A stretch of DNA of 23,438 nucleotides, taken from positions 15,900 through 39,337 of the forward strand of contig KV920968.1 in NCBI GenBank assembly GCA_002081555.1. The letters run 5' to 3'. Of the stretch, positions 9,507 to 20,200 are shown in pieces. Position numbers and translations under genes: made by a program. The first letter of the stretch is position 1. Every line of letters starts with the position of its first letter. Source of the DNA: Protostelium mycophagum (taxonomy: Eukaryota; Evosea; Variosea; Protosteliida; Protosteliaceae). The notes under the pieces were generated by a model. It made no database searches, was not told the origin of the DNA, and saw only the letters and a list, made by a program, of their open reading frames with translations.

Positions 9507-10373
9507 TTATACTTCATAGCGGTTCCTGTTATTGAAGCTGGAGTGTCGCTTCATAGAGTCAGAATGTATTTGGTACCCAACGGTGATGTTGTCAGGGATC
9601 TCGAGGACCCTCTTCAGTCTGTATCTAAAGTTCGGTTTAGAAACATACCTTCTCAATAAAATATGAGACTCACCCAATGCGCTTCTGTAGGGCTTCATTT
9701 GTGGCGCTTTTCGTCCATAAGGTGATTCTATCTTGGCTCTTTCTGATACTAACCACACAACCGCAGATCTCACTCTCCTCCTCGAAAGACTCTCCAATGA
9801 CTCCTAATACTGAAAACATTAGATTTTGAGAAGTGATGGCATCAGGTAAAAACTTACAGAGCCACAACCACTGTTGATCGAGCATAGAACCTCTTCCCTT
9901 GATGGTAACGATCCATTTACCACCCTTGTAGTTATCGGGTGACTCCCATTTTGGCTCTATTCCCTCCTTAAATAAGTGATAGTTGCTTCCAAGAGTCAAT
10001 TTACTGGCGGGCCGGATGTTGTTGAATATCCTGATTGAAATGTTAGAGATCATATATCCTGATAAAGCCTATGTTTGTCACTCACCCCCAAAAGTCCTCA
10101 ACCTATATTGCTATTAGAAACTTCTCATTTTCGAGAGAGGAAGCTGGGTCTTACCGTATCAAAAGTGACGATCTTCTTCAAAGAATCGTGCCACTGAGCA
10201 GCAGTGATCTTCTTGCCCGGGCAGTCATACCAAAGAGTCCATCTGTTTTGCAGAGGGTGCTTGATGGAGAGATCATGGTCTGGCTCCTCGTCTGATTCAT
10301 CTGAAACCTCAGTCTTAGTGTTCTCCTCTAACGAGAGGTCTTCTAACTTCTTCTCTATGTTTTCCTCAGACAT
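9507..10373 (-). CDS. eIF4E: Translation initiation factor 4E (mRNA cap-binding protein)
   Basis: Five exons (10373-10155, 10102-10086, 10030-9858, 9809-9674, 9618-9507) encode about 218 residues, the normal length. After an acidic N-terminus come HPLQNRWTLWYD, the cap-stacking Trp in AAQWHDSL, the eIF4G-contact Trp in TVEDFWG, the second cap-stacking Trp-Glu in GIEPKWES, IGESFEEESEICG, the basic phosphate-binding loop SIRKSQDR, ITLWTK, and a tail ending in RNRYEV. All key cap-binding positions are present, so it should be a canonical class I eIF4E. Exon 2 is only 17 nt and carries part of the VEDFW motif. Introns are 48-55 nt. It is transcribed divergently from kaptin. Confidence 0.95.
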
Positions 10374-10586
10374 GTCTTCTCTTATCGATACAAAAGCGTG
10401 ATGATGAATTTGCTGATCCTATTGTCTCTAAATTTAATCCTGGCCAAGGATCTCTACACAGCCAGTTCTCGTTGCCCTCTAAAGATGTACTCTCTTGATG
10501 ATCTCACTTTTTTTGCCAGAGTTCGGTCCTTTTTCCCATTTCGAGTGCGCGAAAATTTGAGACGGCTGTCTCGAGGTGCATCCAAC
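10374..10586. promoter_or_regulatory. Predicted shared divergent promoter, eIF4E / kaptin
   Basis: This 213-bp gap separates the eIF4E start codon (minus) from the preferred kaptin start (plus) and must hold both promoters. No clear TATA box was seen; there are T-rich and CpG-containing stretches near 10505-10555. The frame of kaptin stays open upstream to ATG 10401, so part of this region could be coding if the upstream start is used. The gap would then be only 27 bp. Confidence 0.55.
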
Positions 10587-12589
10587 ATGCTCAGAGAGAT
10601 AGAGTGCAGAGACCTAGGTGGTCCGACAAATATATACAGCAGTTGTGTCTGTATCCATGATGGAAAGGCCAAACTTTTAGTCGCCGTTGGTTCGCAGCTG
10701 TTCTGTCTGTTTGCCAATGAAGAGTATCAACAAGGAACACAGCTCACACCGAAGATGAAACTGAGATGGACTTTTCAGACAGTTGCCTTAGCGGGTCTCT
10801 CACGTGAGATTTAGATGCAACTGTTTGGGATACCATTGAGACCTAACAGCTGAATCCGACATCGTATCGATCTATTGCCTCCCAGAATCTGTTTCGTCTT
10901 CCATTAGACAAAGCACAACACCCATTTTGGGAGTCACTGCCATTACAGTGAGCCGAATCTTTGTTGATGTCTTTGTGACAACTCGGCCCGGTAAAGTAAG
11001 TGATTGATCAACATCAGGGGAATGAGCGTGTGCTGAACATATACGGCGCCAAAGCTGATGATAAAGATGGAAAGAGGGATCTTCTCAGTGAGTGTCTTCA
11101 AATACACATCATTGTATTCAGCATGCATGATGTTGATCGATCGCTAGCCATCTTTGGATCGATGGATGAGTGCCAAAGCATAAGATTAGATTATCTACCT
11201 CTTCAGATGGGACAAATGATCTATGGATCTCCCGCCTTTTTAGTCGGTGGAGCTCCAGACTCTGGCAACAAACAAGGTGTCTGTTCTGTACATATTTATG
11301 TGTGGGTGAGGTCTTTCTGTGATACCATTTCAAGAATGACACGATCAGCATTTTGGTCAGAAGAAGTTTGTGGAGAATAATATGACAGAAATAAATCCAC
11401 AACTGGCATCTCTACCAAGCCACCCACTCAGCTTTGACGTGAAAAATTTCAAATCACGAAGGATCACAGCGGTGGGTTGCCAAAATGGATACACGCAACT
11501 GTCCATTACAGGTCAGATGACGTCGACAAGTGTCTAAACTGACATTTTGACAGATTTGGTGGACCAAAGCCAGAGCATCGTGCTGGACGGCCCAGTCTCA
11601 GCAGTTCGAATTTTTGAGACACGAACACAAAGTAAGTCCCTCATGTGAAGAGGAGCTCAACCTCTTTAGAGATCACGATGAGCGTCGAAGTACCCGCATT
11701 GTTGGGACACAATGGTGTGTTGAGCGGTCTGGACAACAGTGTTGTGGCGGCCAGTCCTCTTCCTTTGTTCTCTGGCCAAGAGGAAGTAAACTTGGTTGCA
11801 GCTGATGCCACTGGCATGGGTGTCATTTTCCAGTGAGTGATGATGGACGATGATGATGTGGTCCTGATGTCAACAGGGACATTGCGCAGGAGATGTTGAA
11901 GAGGCCACAAGTGTTACCTCACAGTAATGAATACGACAGCATCACATGCGTACAGATCGCAGACATCGATTTTGACGGTGATGACTCGTTGTAGAATCTA
12001 TTATTGACAGTTGTCAAGGTAACTACGAACTGATTCTGGGAACATACGGACAACAAGTGTTGATCTACAAGGAGAGGGACACAGACATTTTGATTGTACA
12101 GAGAGAGCTGGGGTCAGTACAAGTCCTTTTGATGACGTAATGACACGTGTCAGAGATTCGAAAGAGAGGTACGAGAAGGAGTGGTTCCTGGAACGGCGGC
12201 TGAGCTTTTTGGCGCCAGTCGTCTCAATCATTTGGTCCCCACTGGTTGCGGACGGAACGAACCTTATCGCGGTAATTACCGTAAACAGTGTCCACATATT
12301 ACAAGTGGGTGGAATTATCCTCTTTTTCAACAATATTTCGTCAAGTCATCTGCTTCATCTGAGACGCGCAACTTGGAAAGTGATCTTCACATGGAAGTCA
12401 TCTGCTTCATCGGAGATGCGCTGTCTTTGTGCAAACGACTTGAGTAATTGATGATTGCAGCCTGAATTGGAGAAAGCCAAGGCCAAGGTGTTGGAGGTCA
12501 TAGACATCGCGAATGAGCTTAAGATGCTGGAGGACCAACTTAATCAAGTGTACAAACGAAACGAAGAGCTGAAAAAATTACTCGAATAA
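10587..12589 (+). CDS. KPTN: Kaptin (KICSTOR complex subunit) homologue
   Basis: Eleven exons (10587-10803, 10850-10947, 11018-11087, 11148-11305, 11349-11511, 11554-11631, 11670-11832, 11877-11977, 12019-12112, 12154-12304, 12461-12589) give about 473 residues; human kaptin has 436. Matches in order: GGPTNIYS near the start, ESDIVSIY, VLNIYGA, LDYLPLQ, SVHIY, SFDVKNF...RRITAVGCQNGY, IVLDGPVSAVRIF, SNEYDSITC, the repeat core IADIDFDGNYELILGTYGQQ, and TVNSVHILQ before a C-terminal coiled coil. Kaptin helps KICSTOR tether GATOR1 and restrain TORC1 at lysosomes in animals. The start at 10587 matches the human N-terminus; ATG 10401 is an in-frame alternative. Introns at 10948-11017 and 11088-11147 are chosen because they restore family spacing; the second could be retained in frame. 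Converges on the HECT gene 32 bp away. Confidence 0.87.
12343..12421 (+). repeat. 27-nt direct repeat in the last kaptin intron
   Basis: Two copies starting AAGTCATCTGCTTCATC (12343-12369 and 12395-12421) differ at two positions and lie 52 bp apart. They sit in the longest kaptin intron (12305-12460, 156 nt), which probably grew by this local duplication. Confidence 0.75.
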
Positions 12590-12590
12590 A
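12585..12590 (+). terminator. AATAAA containing the kaptin stop codon
   Basis: The last codons GAA TAA followed by A spell AATAAA, so the poly(A) hexamer contains the complete stop codon (12587-12589). Only 32 bp separate this stop from the stop of the convergent HECT gene. Confidence 0.6.
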
Positions 12591-12621
12591 TCTACACAAT
12601 GCAATTTTTCTTCAAATATAT

Positions 12622-14263
12622 TTAGGCGCGTAACAGCGGTTTTGTGGCCTTTAGAAGATTGTCACGCATCATTTCTTTCGTGCTGTACTCTGGCAGACGT
12701 AGTAGATTCAAATTCCTGTCTGCACATTGTCAATTTTGACTGATCGAAGGAAAGACGTACCAGATTTCGGCATAGTGTCTGGAGTAGAATCTTTCAGGTG
12801 CTCAATGGAAAATGACCAGTTGGCATTTTGAGGCAATCTGTTGTCTTTAATGTCGATGTCAAAGTGATCAAATCATCATCACCTCGATCTTCCCCAAGTG
12901 AATCGAAGAAATGCAGCTTTTTCTTCTGGTGTGAAAGATTCAAACTGATTTGGTCAATCAATTCAAGATGAGATCAGAAGATCACTTACGACTTCCCAAA
13001 ACATCTCCGTCCGTGCATCCCCGATAGAACTGGTTGTCTTTTTCTGCAAGGAGGGAGTATGTATCTCTTTCTCTCCACAGATGCTGTCATCCGTCAAAAT
13101 CTGATCTACAACGATCGTCTGAATTGTTTGACAAAGAGGATCACCTTTTTTCAAGTGCAGACCACGATGGCATGCTCGTGATGTACGCATCTGTCTTGCC
13201 CATCAGAAGTCCCTTTCTGATGGATTTGATATTTGTGTCATAGATCGATAACATATGTTCTTCTAGTTTTTGCGTGTATTCTTTTCTGTTATGCCAGCTA
13301 TAATGATGAGTGGTGACTTCAGCATCAACATCATCGAATTGTCCTACGTGACGGAGATATTTCGGCCATTTGGCACAAGTTCTATTTCTGTATTTTGGGC
13401 TGGAACCACAAAGAAGAGGTTGAATACACTGTCAAAATTGCTCTCATCTACACCGTGTTCCTCTGAGTAGTCGTCAGTCTGTACAACGTTGATGATTATC
13501 GCACCTAGACGTTCCATGACTTCCAAATTCTGCACCGACAACGCGTCTATGTCACGCAGATCTTCTCTACCGACCTGCTCCATCGATTAAATCTGATCTG
13601 CAGAAGATCTCATCTATATCAAGATCTTCACCTTGTCACCGTATATTTTTTTCCACACAAAAGGATGAAGGTTGAGGTCAAGGCTGAAGTCAAATTTTTG
13701 TGATTCTCTCTGTAATATTGAGTGGATCAATGAGGTAAGATTAATCACCATGAGACAGCCAAGAGTCACGTCCAGATCCCATTCAGATATTCCGGGGACA
13801 AGTTTATCTCTGGTATGTCTACATCCCTACAAATGGTCGATATCGTCCTGACAAACCAAAGCAATGAAAGAATCACCTTTCTGAGGGCATTAGGACAAGG
13901 AATAAACATAGGCTTTACTGGTGATTGGATCTCTTGGATCGCGACATCAAGAACCTAACCTCTTCAGAGACAGCCTCGAATAATTGATTCACCTCGCTGA
14001 CTAGTGAGCGTTTTAGCCAAACCAACTCTCCTCTAAGCTCAATGGTATCATTCAACTGTGGCAATTCTTCATGCACCATTTGCAATCTCAACTGTTCAAA
14101 TACGGATTCTGTCATCTTTAATGATCTATAAAAAACTACTTGGTCTGTGAGGAGAACAAGAGGTCTACTTACTTTTGTGGCTCACTCTGTCGATTATAAT
14201 CCGTGCATCTCTTTTCTTCTCTTGAAAATGTACATCTGCAGAATCGAGTGTATTATCCTCCGC
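12622..14263 (-). other. HECT domain with degenerate catalytic motifs
   Basis: Exons in order of translation: 14263-14186, 14115-13960, 13912-13877, 13826-13749, 13709-13632, 13574-13348, 13297-13145, 13083-12990, 12944-12883, 12837-12761, 12719-12622. Matches to HERC-type HECT domains: ESVFEQLRLQM, PMFIPCPNA, TLGCLM then LDLNLHPFVWKKIYGD, REDLRDIDALSVQNL, ELVPNGRNISVTWHNRKEYT, SALEKSICGEKEIH, EMFWEVVFESFTPEEKAAFL and RFTWGRSRLP. The C-lobe reads MPKSDRNLNLLRLPEYSTKE. Family alignment puts Asn where the Thr-Cys thioester cysteine should be. In the N-lobe, the usual Gly-Glu...Asp-x-Gly-Gly stretch reads RGELVWLKRSLVSE with spacing kept but the Gly-Gly lost. HECT ligases need the cysteine, so a non-catalytic role is inferred. 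Confidence 0.85.
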
Positions 14264-17200
14264 CTATGACAAGTCAGTTCGGGCGAGGTCACAATGAGGA
14301 TGAGATGACTCACCGAGGAAGTTGAATGCAAAGAGAGGAACCTCGCCCTCTTCAAGATTTGGTTTCCGAGATTTGGGCAGTGATGTTTGAATAACAGCGA
14401 TAACTGCGCATATCAACAGATTATTGCAGTTACGAATACTTTCAGTTTGCGAGAGAAGGAAGTAGAAATGTCACGATAAAGCGGAGATTAAATTTGTCTA
14501 CCTTTTCTGAGATGCTCTTTCTGTCCCCTTTGACATCTTTCCCATCATATTCTGCATTTGTGATGCATACCCATCGTTCTGGTTTCCTCAAAAGTTCTGA
14601 TACTTTGAGCATCATTGACCACCGCAGGGAGGGACTGCTCGTCTCCATTAAGTCCATTTGCAAGTCGTCTGTGGCACTCATTTCTGCCAGTTTTTCATAA
14701 GAAGTGCTGTCAATACATCAACATGAAGATTTGATCATAAGAAATGGAGGTTTTTGTGAGACACAAACTATCTCTTTGAATACTTTTGGAGATAGTTTTG
14801 GGGATGTTTTTGGCATTTCTTACTGGTTTGATGATGTTTCTTCTGCGTTCTCAATTTGTATAGTGCAGGCTGAGTTTACTTTCGGATCGTCCACGTCAAT
14901 TGAGAATTCACAGGCGAGGGGTAAAAACAGTTCTTTGATGCCAGAGATTTTGACCTGATCAGAACGCTAATATTTGTTATTTTAGTCCAACTCTAAATAT
15001 AAGAGGTGGCCGCAATGAATAAGATTCACTCACCTTGTCTCTCTTGTATGATACATTCATTGTGTCATCAATTCCCTTGATCATAACACGCTCAAAAGAG
15101 CCTTTTGAGCTTACATAATGACGATTTTTTGTCCTCAAAGAGACCGTATGCATACCGGGAGTCAGTGCCCTAGTAGTGGTCAACTTGTGAAGGTGCAACC
15201 AGCTTTCTTTGGTATTCTTCTCGAAAGAATCAAGTATAGCAAAGATATGGATGTAGTCTTGAAATCAGAACAACCTTTGAGCAATTTTCGAACTGTTCTA
15301 AACCCTAAAACCCACCTCATCAGTGATCTTCCATAGATTCCTGTCGATCAGATGTAAGACCCAGCGACAGACTTCTGCTCTCCGGTGGCTTCCGTGTATA
15401 AGAGAATACATCAATTGTGTTTGAGCGATTTCTTCGGATAAGATAAGGTTGAATTTGTCAGGAAATACCAGTTCTAGCATCATCCAAACATAACTATATT
15501 GCCTCAATAAAGTCCTAATATCTTTACAAATCACCAAAAGACCCACAACGTTTTTCTTCAAATTTAAAAAGCGATCAAGTGCAAAGTGAACCGAAGTATC
15601 TCACTTGAAACAGCCATCTCTCACGTGGTAATCACATAGCGCAGGGCTCTGCCCAAAAAAGTCCGGCCATTCGAAATCTTCCCCTCGCATATCATGCAAT
15701 TTCATTCCCACGTCCTGTTGGAATTTAATACTCTTCATTTTTGACTAGAACAAGACATTTTGAATGGCTTCAGACCCATGGCAGACGAAATACACTTTGA
15801 TGAACTTCAAATTACCATATGTGCTGTTGGTACGACTATGCGTTCGTCTTTTCTGTCGTGAAGAATGCCTTGCACAATTATCTCCTGGCCTAAAAACGTC
15901 TCCATTATAATTTGCTCGTTACTTATATCTTCTGCCCTGAAATGAGGTATCAGCTGACAACAATAACTTGTGATTTTTCATTTGTAAGCGTGCTTTCTTT
16001 TGCTTTGCCAGGCGGCGTCCGATACTTTTCCTGCCAAAGACAAACCAAATTTTGCATTGCCATCATACCCCAAAGAATTTTGTTTTCGCAGGATTTTTAC
16101 AGAAACTAACACCTCTCTTCGAATGTGAACAAAACGCAAAGGTTTTTACTGGACACCACCCCGTACAGATTTTTTTTGCGGCGAATGTTTTTGATGAGAT
16201 GGTGGTATTTTTGCACAACTCGGATTGTATGTGTGGTGTTTTTGGAGGCAAAGCCTCAAAGCAAAACTGTATTATAATTCTATTGCTGTTCTTCATTGTG
16301 AGATGAATATTCTTCATGAGCAATAGAGGAAGGCAAAAAAATCTACATGTAACTGTCCAGAAGCCATCTGATTGATTTCGCGATCTCTTGTTGCTCGTCA
16401 CTAAATATCATGAGTAAATTCAAATCTCATCCTATTCTGCGGCACTGCCGCCACTACACGTAAGTATTTAAATATATGTCATATCATAAGATATCTGAAG
16501 TTTAGAACACCCACCGCTTTTTTTGGTCAAAATTGAAAGGATGAGGCAGTTTGAGTAGTTCCCATCCTATGGGCTTATAAGGCAGCTCGATATGATCGTT
16601 AGCAAAATAACAGAGCAACTTGACAAAGTCCTCCTTTGTCTGCCACAGCAATTTCCGGGTTGTCTTTGCTATTTCAGACTGGCATTTGTCTGTGCACATC
16701 CACTTGATGAGTTTGTAAAGAATCTCGCGAGTGTGGAACCTTGATAAACTATCGGCGTATGTCTTTCTGTGATTCATCTTATTGCCAGTAGTTCGGCATA
16801 GTGTCTGGATTTGAGTAGTGAGATCCTTTCCTATACTCAAAGACAAGTCGTCCTCCTATCACGTCAAATGTAGCACATTAAAGGAGAGCAATACCTCACA
16901 ACGGACAAATATGATTCGGCCTTTGCGCAGATTAGAAGATCTGACATGATAGTATCCTTTCTCATAAGATTGGACCATCCCCGTATTGAGCCAATTATAA
17001 TCTGAATTGTGAAGATCCACCAAATCTCCCACATCTAAGATATGTCAGATGGTGGCTTCCGTTCTTAGTATTACTTTGTGGTGTGATGATTGCTCTCCTC
17101 AGGGAAATCTCAGGGTGACGAGGTCTTTGTTCGTAAAATGTCATTTCCCCGTGGAAACTATCTGTGAATTCGCCCAACATGTCATTGAGGTCATCGTTAT

Positions 17201-20200
17201 CCCTGTCACGTGTCACATTTGGCATCGCGTCGACAGAATGGGACTCACGGCTGTTCGACCCCACAAGCGTGGTTTGTGGCTGAATCTATCAGAGCTGAGA
17301 TATACAGTTCGGCTTGTTCTTCAATCGTTGGCTTGAAGGGTATCACACTCGGATTTATTTTGATGGCGTCACTGAACATCCTTTCAATTGTTGCTGTGAG
17401 GGTCAACAATTGTGTGATGTACCGCAATATATACTATTTAAATGAAAAACCCCCGGAAATGTAAATAAATGAAATTACCTGGGGAGAGTAAGGTTAAGAT
17501 GTTGGGAAAGAAGTAGGCATGCTGTGCAAAAGCGGAATGGCAGATTGGAGAAAGGAAGTCATCCCTGTCATTGTTGACACAGAATTGGAACCACTGCGAT
17601 ATTCCCTCAGTGAATTCTTCTGCTCCATGATATGGGAGCTGTCACGTGTCAATATGTCATTTTACAACGGACAAGATTACCCGTGGTCTTAGAATGTCCC
17701 TATGAAATGTCAGAAATAATACCATAAATGAAATCTCATAACATTGTTACATCTCAAAACTCACTCCTCATTATGTCTGTCAAACAGCCAACCGCCAAGT
17801 ATAGAAAAAGTGAAGAAAGCACTGTCTTTCTGCCTCTTTGTCGGTGTCACGTCTTCTTTCAGTGTGATAGCTTCCAAAAATATATCCACGCATGTCGCTC
17901 TGGCTCTATTTCTCTCATCCAGTCTCAAGATGTGTCGAAAGAATATTACGAGATGCTCCATGATCCGAAGGGAACCTGCGGAGGAGACGTACCATTTCTC
18001 CGGACTACAACGAGTCATTCAATTGTCGGAATAGGACGATAGCTTATCTTCTATTGAACAATATTATATTAAATATATTTTAAAAATAGAACGAGAGGAC
18101 GTGTTTCTCGAGATTTGGGAAGATCTACAACTTTGTAATTCAATAAGACTCACGCTTTTGTGTTGTACATTGTCTCCAGTGTGTTACATCCATGATTGAA
18201 AAGTTCCCTCAGGTGTTTATCACCATAGAACTCTTCAAACTCTGTGGACTTCACTCTGCTGATGATCATTTGGAACAGCAACTTGAGGTCTCTGTTTGCC
18301 CTCTTAAATGTAGACAATTGTAGCGTAATAGATCCGTGCAACTTGTCCAGAATTCCTTCTAGCTGTCGACCAAGGTTACCAGATCATCGACATCGCAAGA
18401 TCTTTGAACAGCACAACAAAACGATCAATACCTCATCTGATTTTGCCTCTGATAAAGCTTCAATCACTGAGAACAACTGAGCCTCTTTGTGTCCGTCCTT
18501 TCTGGAGTCTGGAGTGATGTTTTCCCAAGGAATATATTCTGGTTCTATGTGACATTTGCTCGTGTCAATCCATCCCCTTGTGTAAATCTCCAACAAAGGG
18601 GCGAGAAATTGCAAAGCCATTTTCTGCAATGATAAGATATTTCCGTGTTATTCCAATCTTATGTGGTCTTTTGATGGTTCAACACAACATTGTTTTCTAA
18701 ATCCAATTTTGCCAAAGATATCATATCAGTACCAGCGAAGCTGCAGAACGGCAATACGAATTACCTTTGTAGATCTAGCTTGCATTTCCCCAGCCATAAT
18801 TATTTCTGCATAGTGTATAGCATAAGGAACCATCGCGCATTGTCCCAACGGTATTGCGACGAAAAGCAGAGCGACCAATATGGTGCTGACTAATATGACA
18901 TCAGTATCTCATCGTCACAATTCGTAAAGTATACCGTCTCGTGTGAGGTCGATTTTGATTTGTACTTGTGTCAATATGTCCTTTATGACAGATACCAGTG
19001 GTGTGGCTATCATTATCTTGATCAATTGTTGGCCTTTATCAATCATCGTCGTTGCCCGCCTGTCTCTTGTATATGCCGAGAATAAATCCGTCCCACTGTA
19101 TGCACTTTCGATGAATAGCCGCAATCCGTGCAGATAGTTTTTAAAGCTTGCAGAAAATTCTTCCTAAAGAGGTTCAGAAAATGCAACCAGAGATGTCTTT
19201 GTCTATGTGCTGTCTGGTTCCCACTACACGTGAAGCCAAAGGTCAAAAATATTTACATGCGATCCAAACTGCTCTGTACATATTTTTCTGATGATGGCAG
19301 CAGAGATACACATCAGTCTCACCTCGTCTGGATATGCATCCTCTTTGACATTTCTGTTGCTCTTCCAGGCATCAAGTGACTGTAAAACGGTCATATTCTT
19401 CCCTCCAGGTTTTATTCTCTTGAGCTGAGGATCCACTGTAAACGGTAAGTGATTGATGACTTTGCGATTTGAAAGAGCATCTGCTGGTGAAATGGATCGT
19501 GGTTATCTCTTGAAAACGAATCCATTCCGTGACTGACTTGCAACACAACAAACACTCACTCTTGAATTTTTTGTTCGAAGTGGGTGGTTCTGCGATCTTT
19601 CGCTTCAGAGTGTCCTTTTCTGCCACTTCAGAGTGTTCTTCTGGTTCTGGAGTAAGAACACAGAGCTCTCGGATGAATCCCCGTAAAGCCGTCAGGATGA
19701 GGGGTTCCACCCTTCAGGTGTTTAGAGTGAATATATATATAGGTGAAGTTGCTAGCTTGAAGATGCGCATTTCTGAGTTCATTGGTGTTTTGTACACATT
19801 TTTGCATTTTTGGTGTCGCTTGCGGCAAAGCCGAGACATGAAATATACTCTTAAAGCTCAAGGTGTATCGTCTTTTTATGTACAAAAACACCAGAAGGTC
19901 TTTACCACGGTCATAATGTCATTTCACCGCCCAATCACTCGGCGCAGCCAAACTGCTTGTTGGAAAAAATGACACCAGATCTTCTCTATGCAAATAACAG
20001 CAGAAGAAATAAGCGCAAGGACCTACTCTTCATAGTTGCCTCTTTTCAATCTGAACGACCTCATCTCGATCTTCAGGCGTTCACTTGCTCGCCACACTTG
20101 CATCACGTGCGGCGGAACTTCACAGATGTCTTTGTCCTCTATATTCTGGGCGAATTCTCTTGCTTGTGACGCCGTGCCTGTGTACTGCCACGTCATCAGT

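Noticed and set aside
10401-10586. Upstream in-frame ATG as kaptin start
   Set aside because: It would add 62 residues not seen in the family and leave only 27 bp to the eIF4E start codon. Kept as an alternative only.
10996-11017. A 22-nt intron (GTAAGT...CATCAG) in kaptin
   Set aside because: It keeps frame but adds about 16 hydrophobic residues absent from the family. A 70-nt intron with donor GTGAGC at 10948 uses the same acceptor and restores family spacing.
11978-11994. A 17-nt intron in the kaptin DFDG motif
   Set aside because: Using the CAAG acceptor at 12018 gives a 41-nt intron and an exact match to the family spacing (DFDGNYELILGTYG).
14136-14173. A 28-nt intron before the HECT N-lobe
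   Set aside because: A 70-nt intron (14116-14185) with GTGAGC donor and matching phase is equally good in frame and normal in size for this genome.
15937-16080. Box C/D snoRNA in the 410-nt intron (TGATGG ... CTGA with a 4-bp terminal stem)
   Set aside because: The supposed box D is the likely branch point only about 13 nt from the acceptor, and the box C match is imperfect.
16063-16401. 112-codon minus-strand open frame
   Set aside because: It lies inside the long intron, lacks family resemblance and breaks the phase-consistent exon chain.
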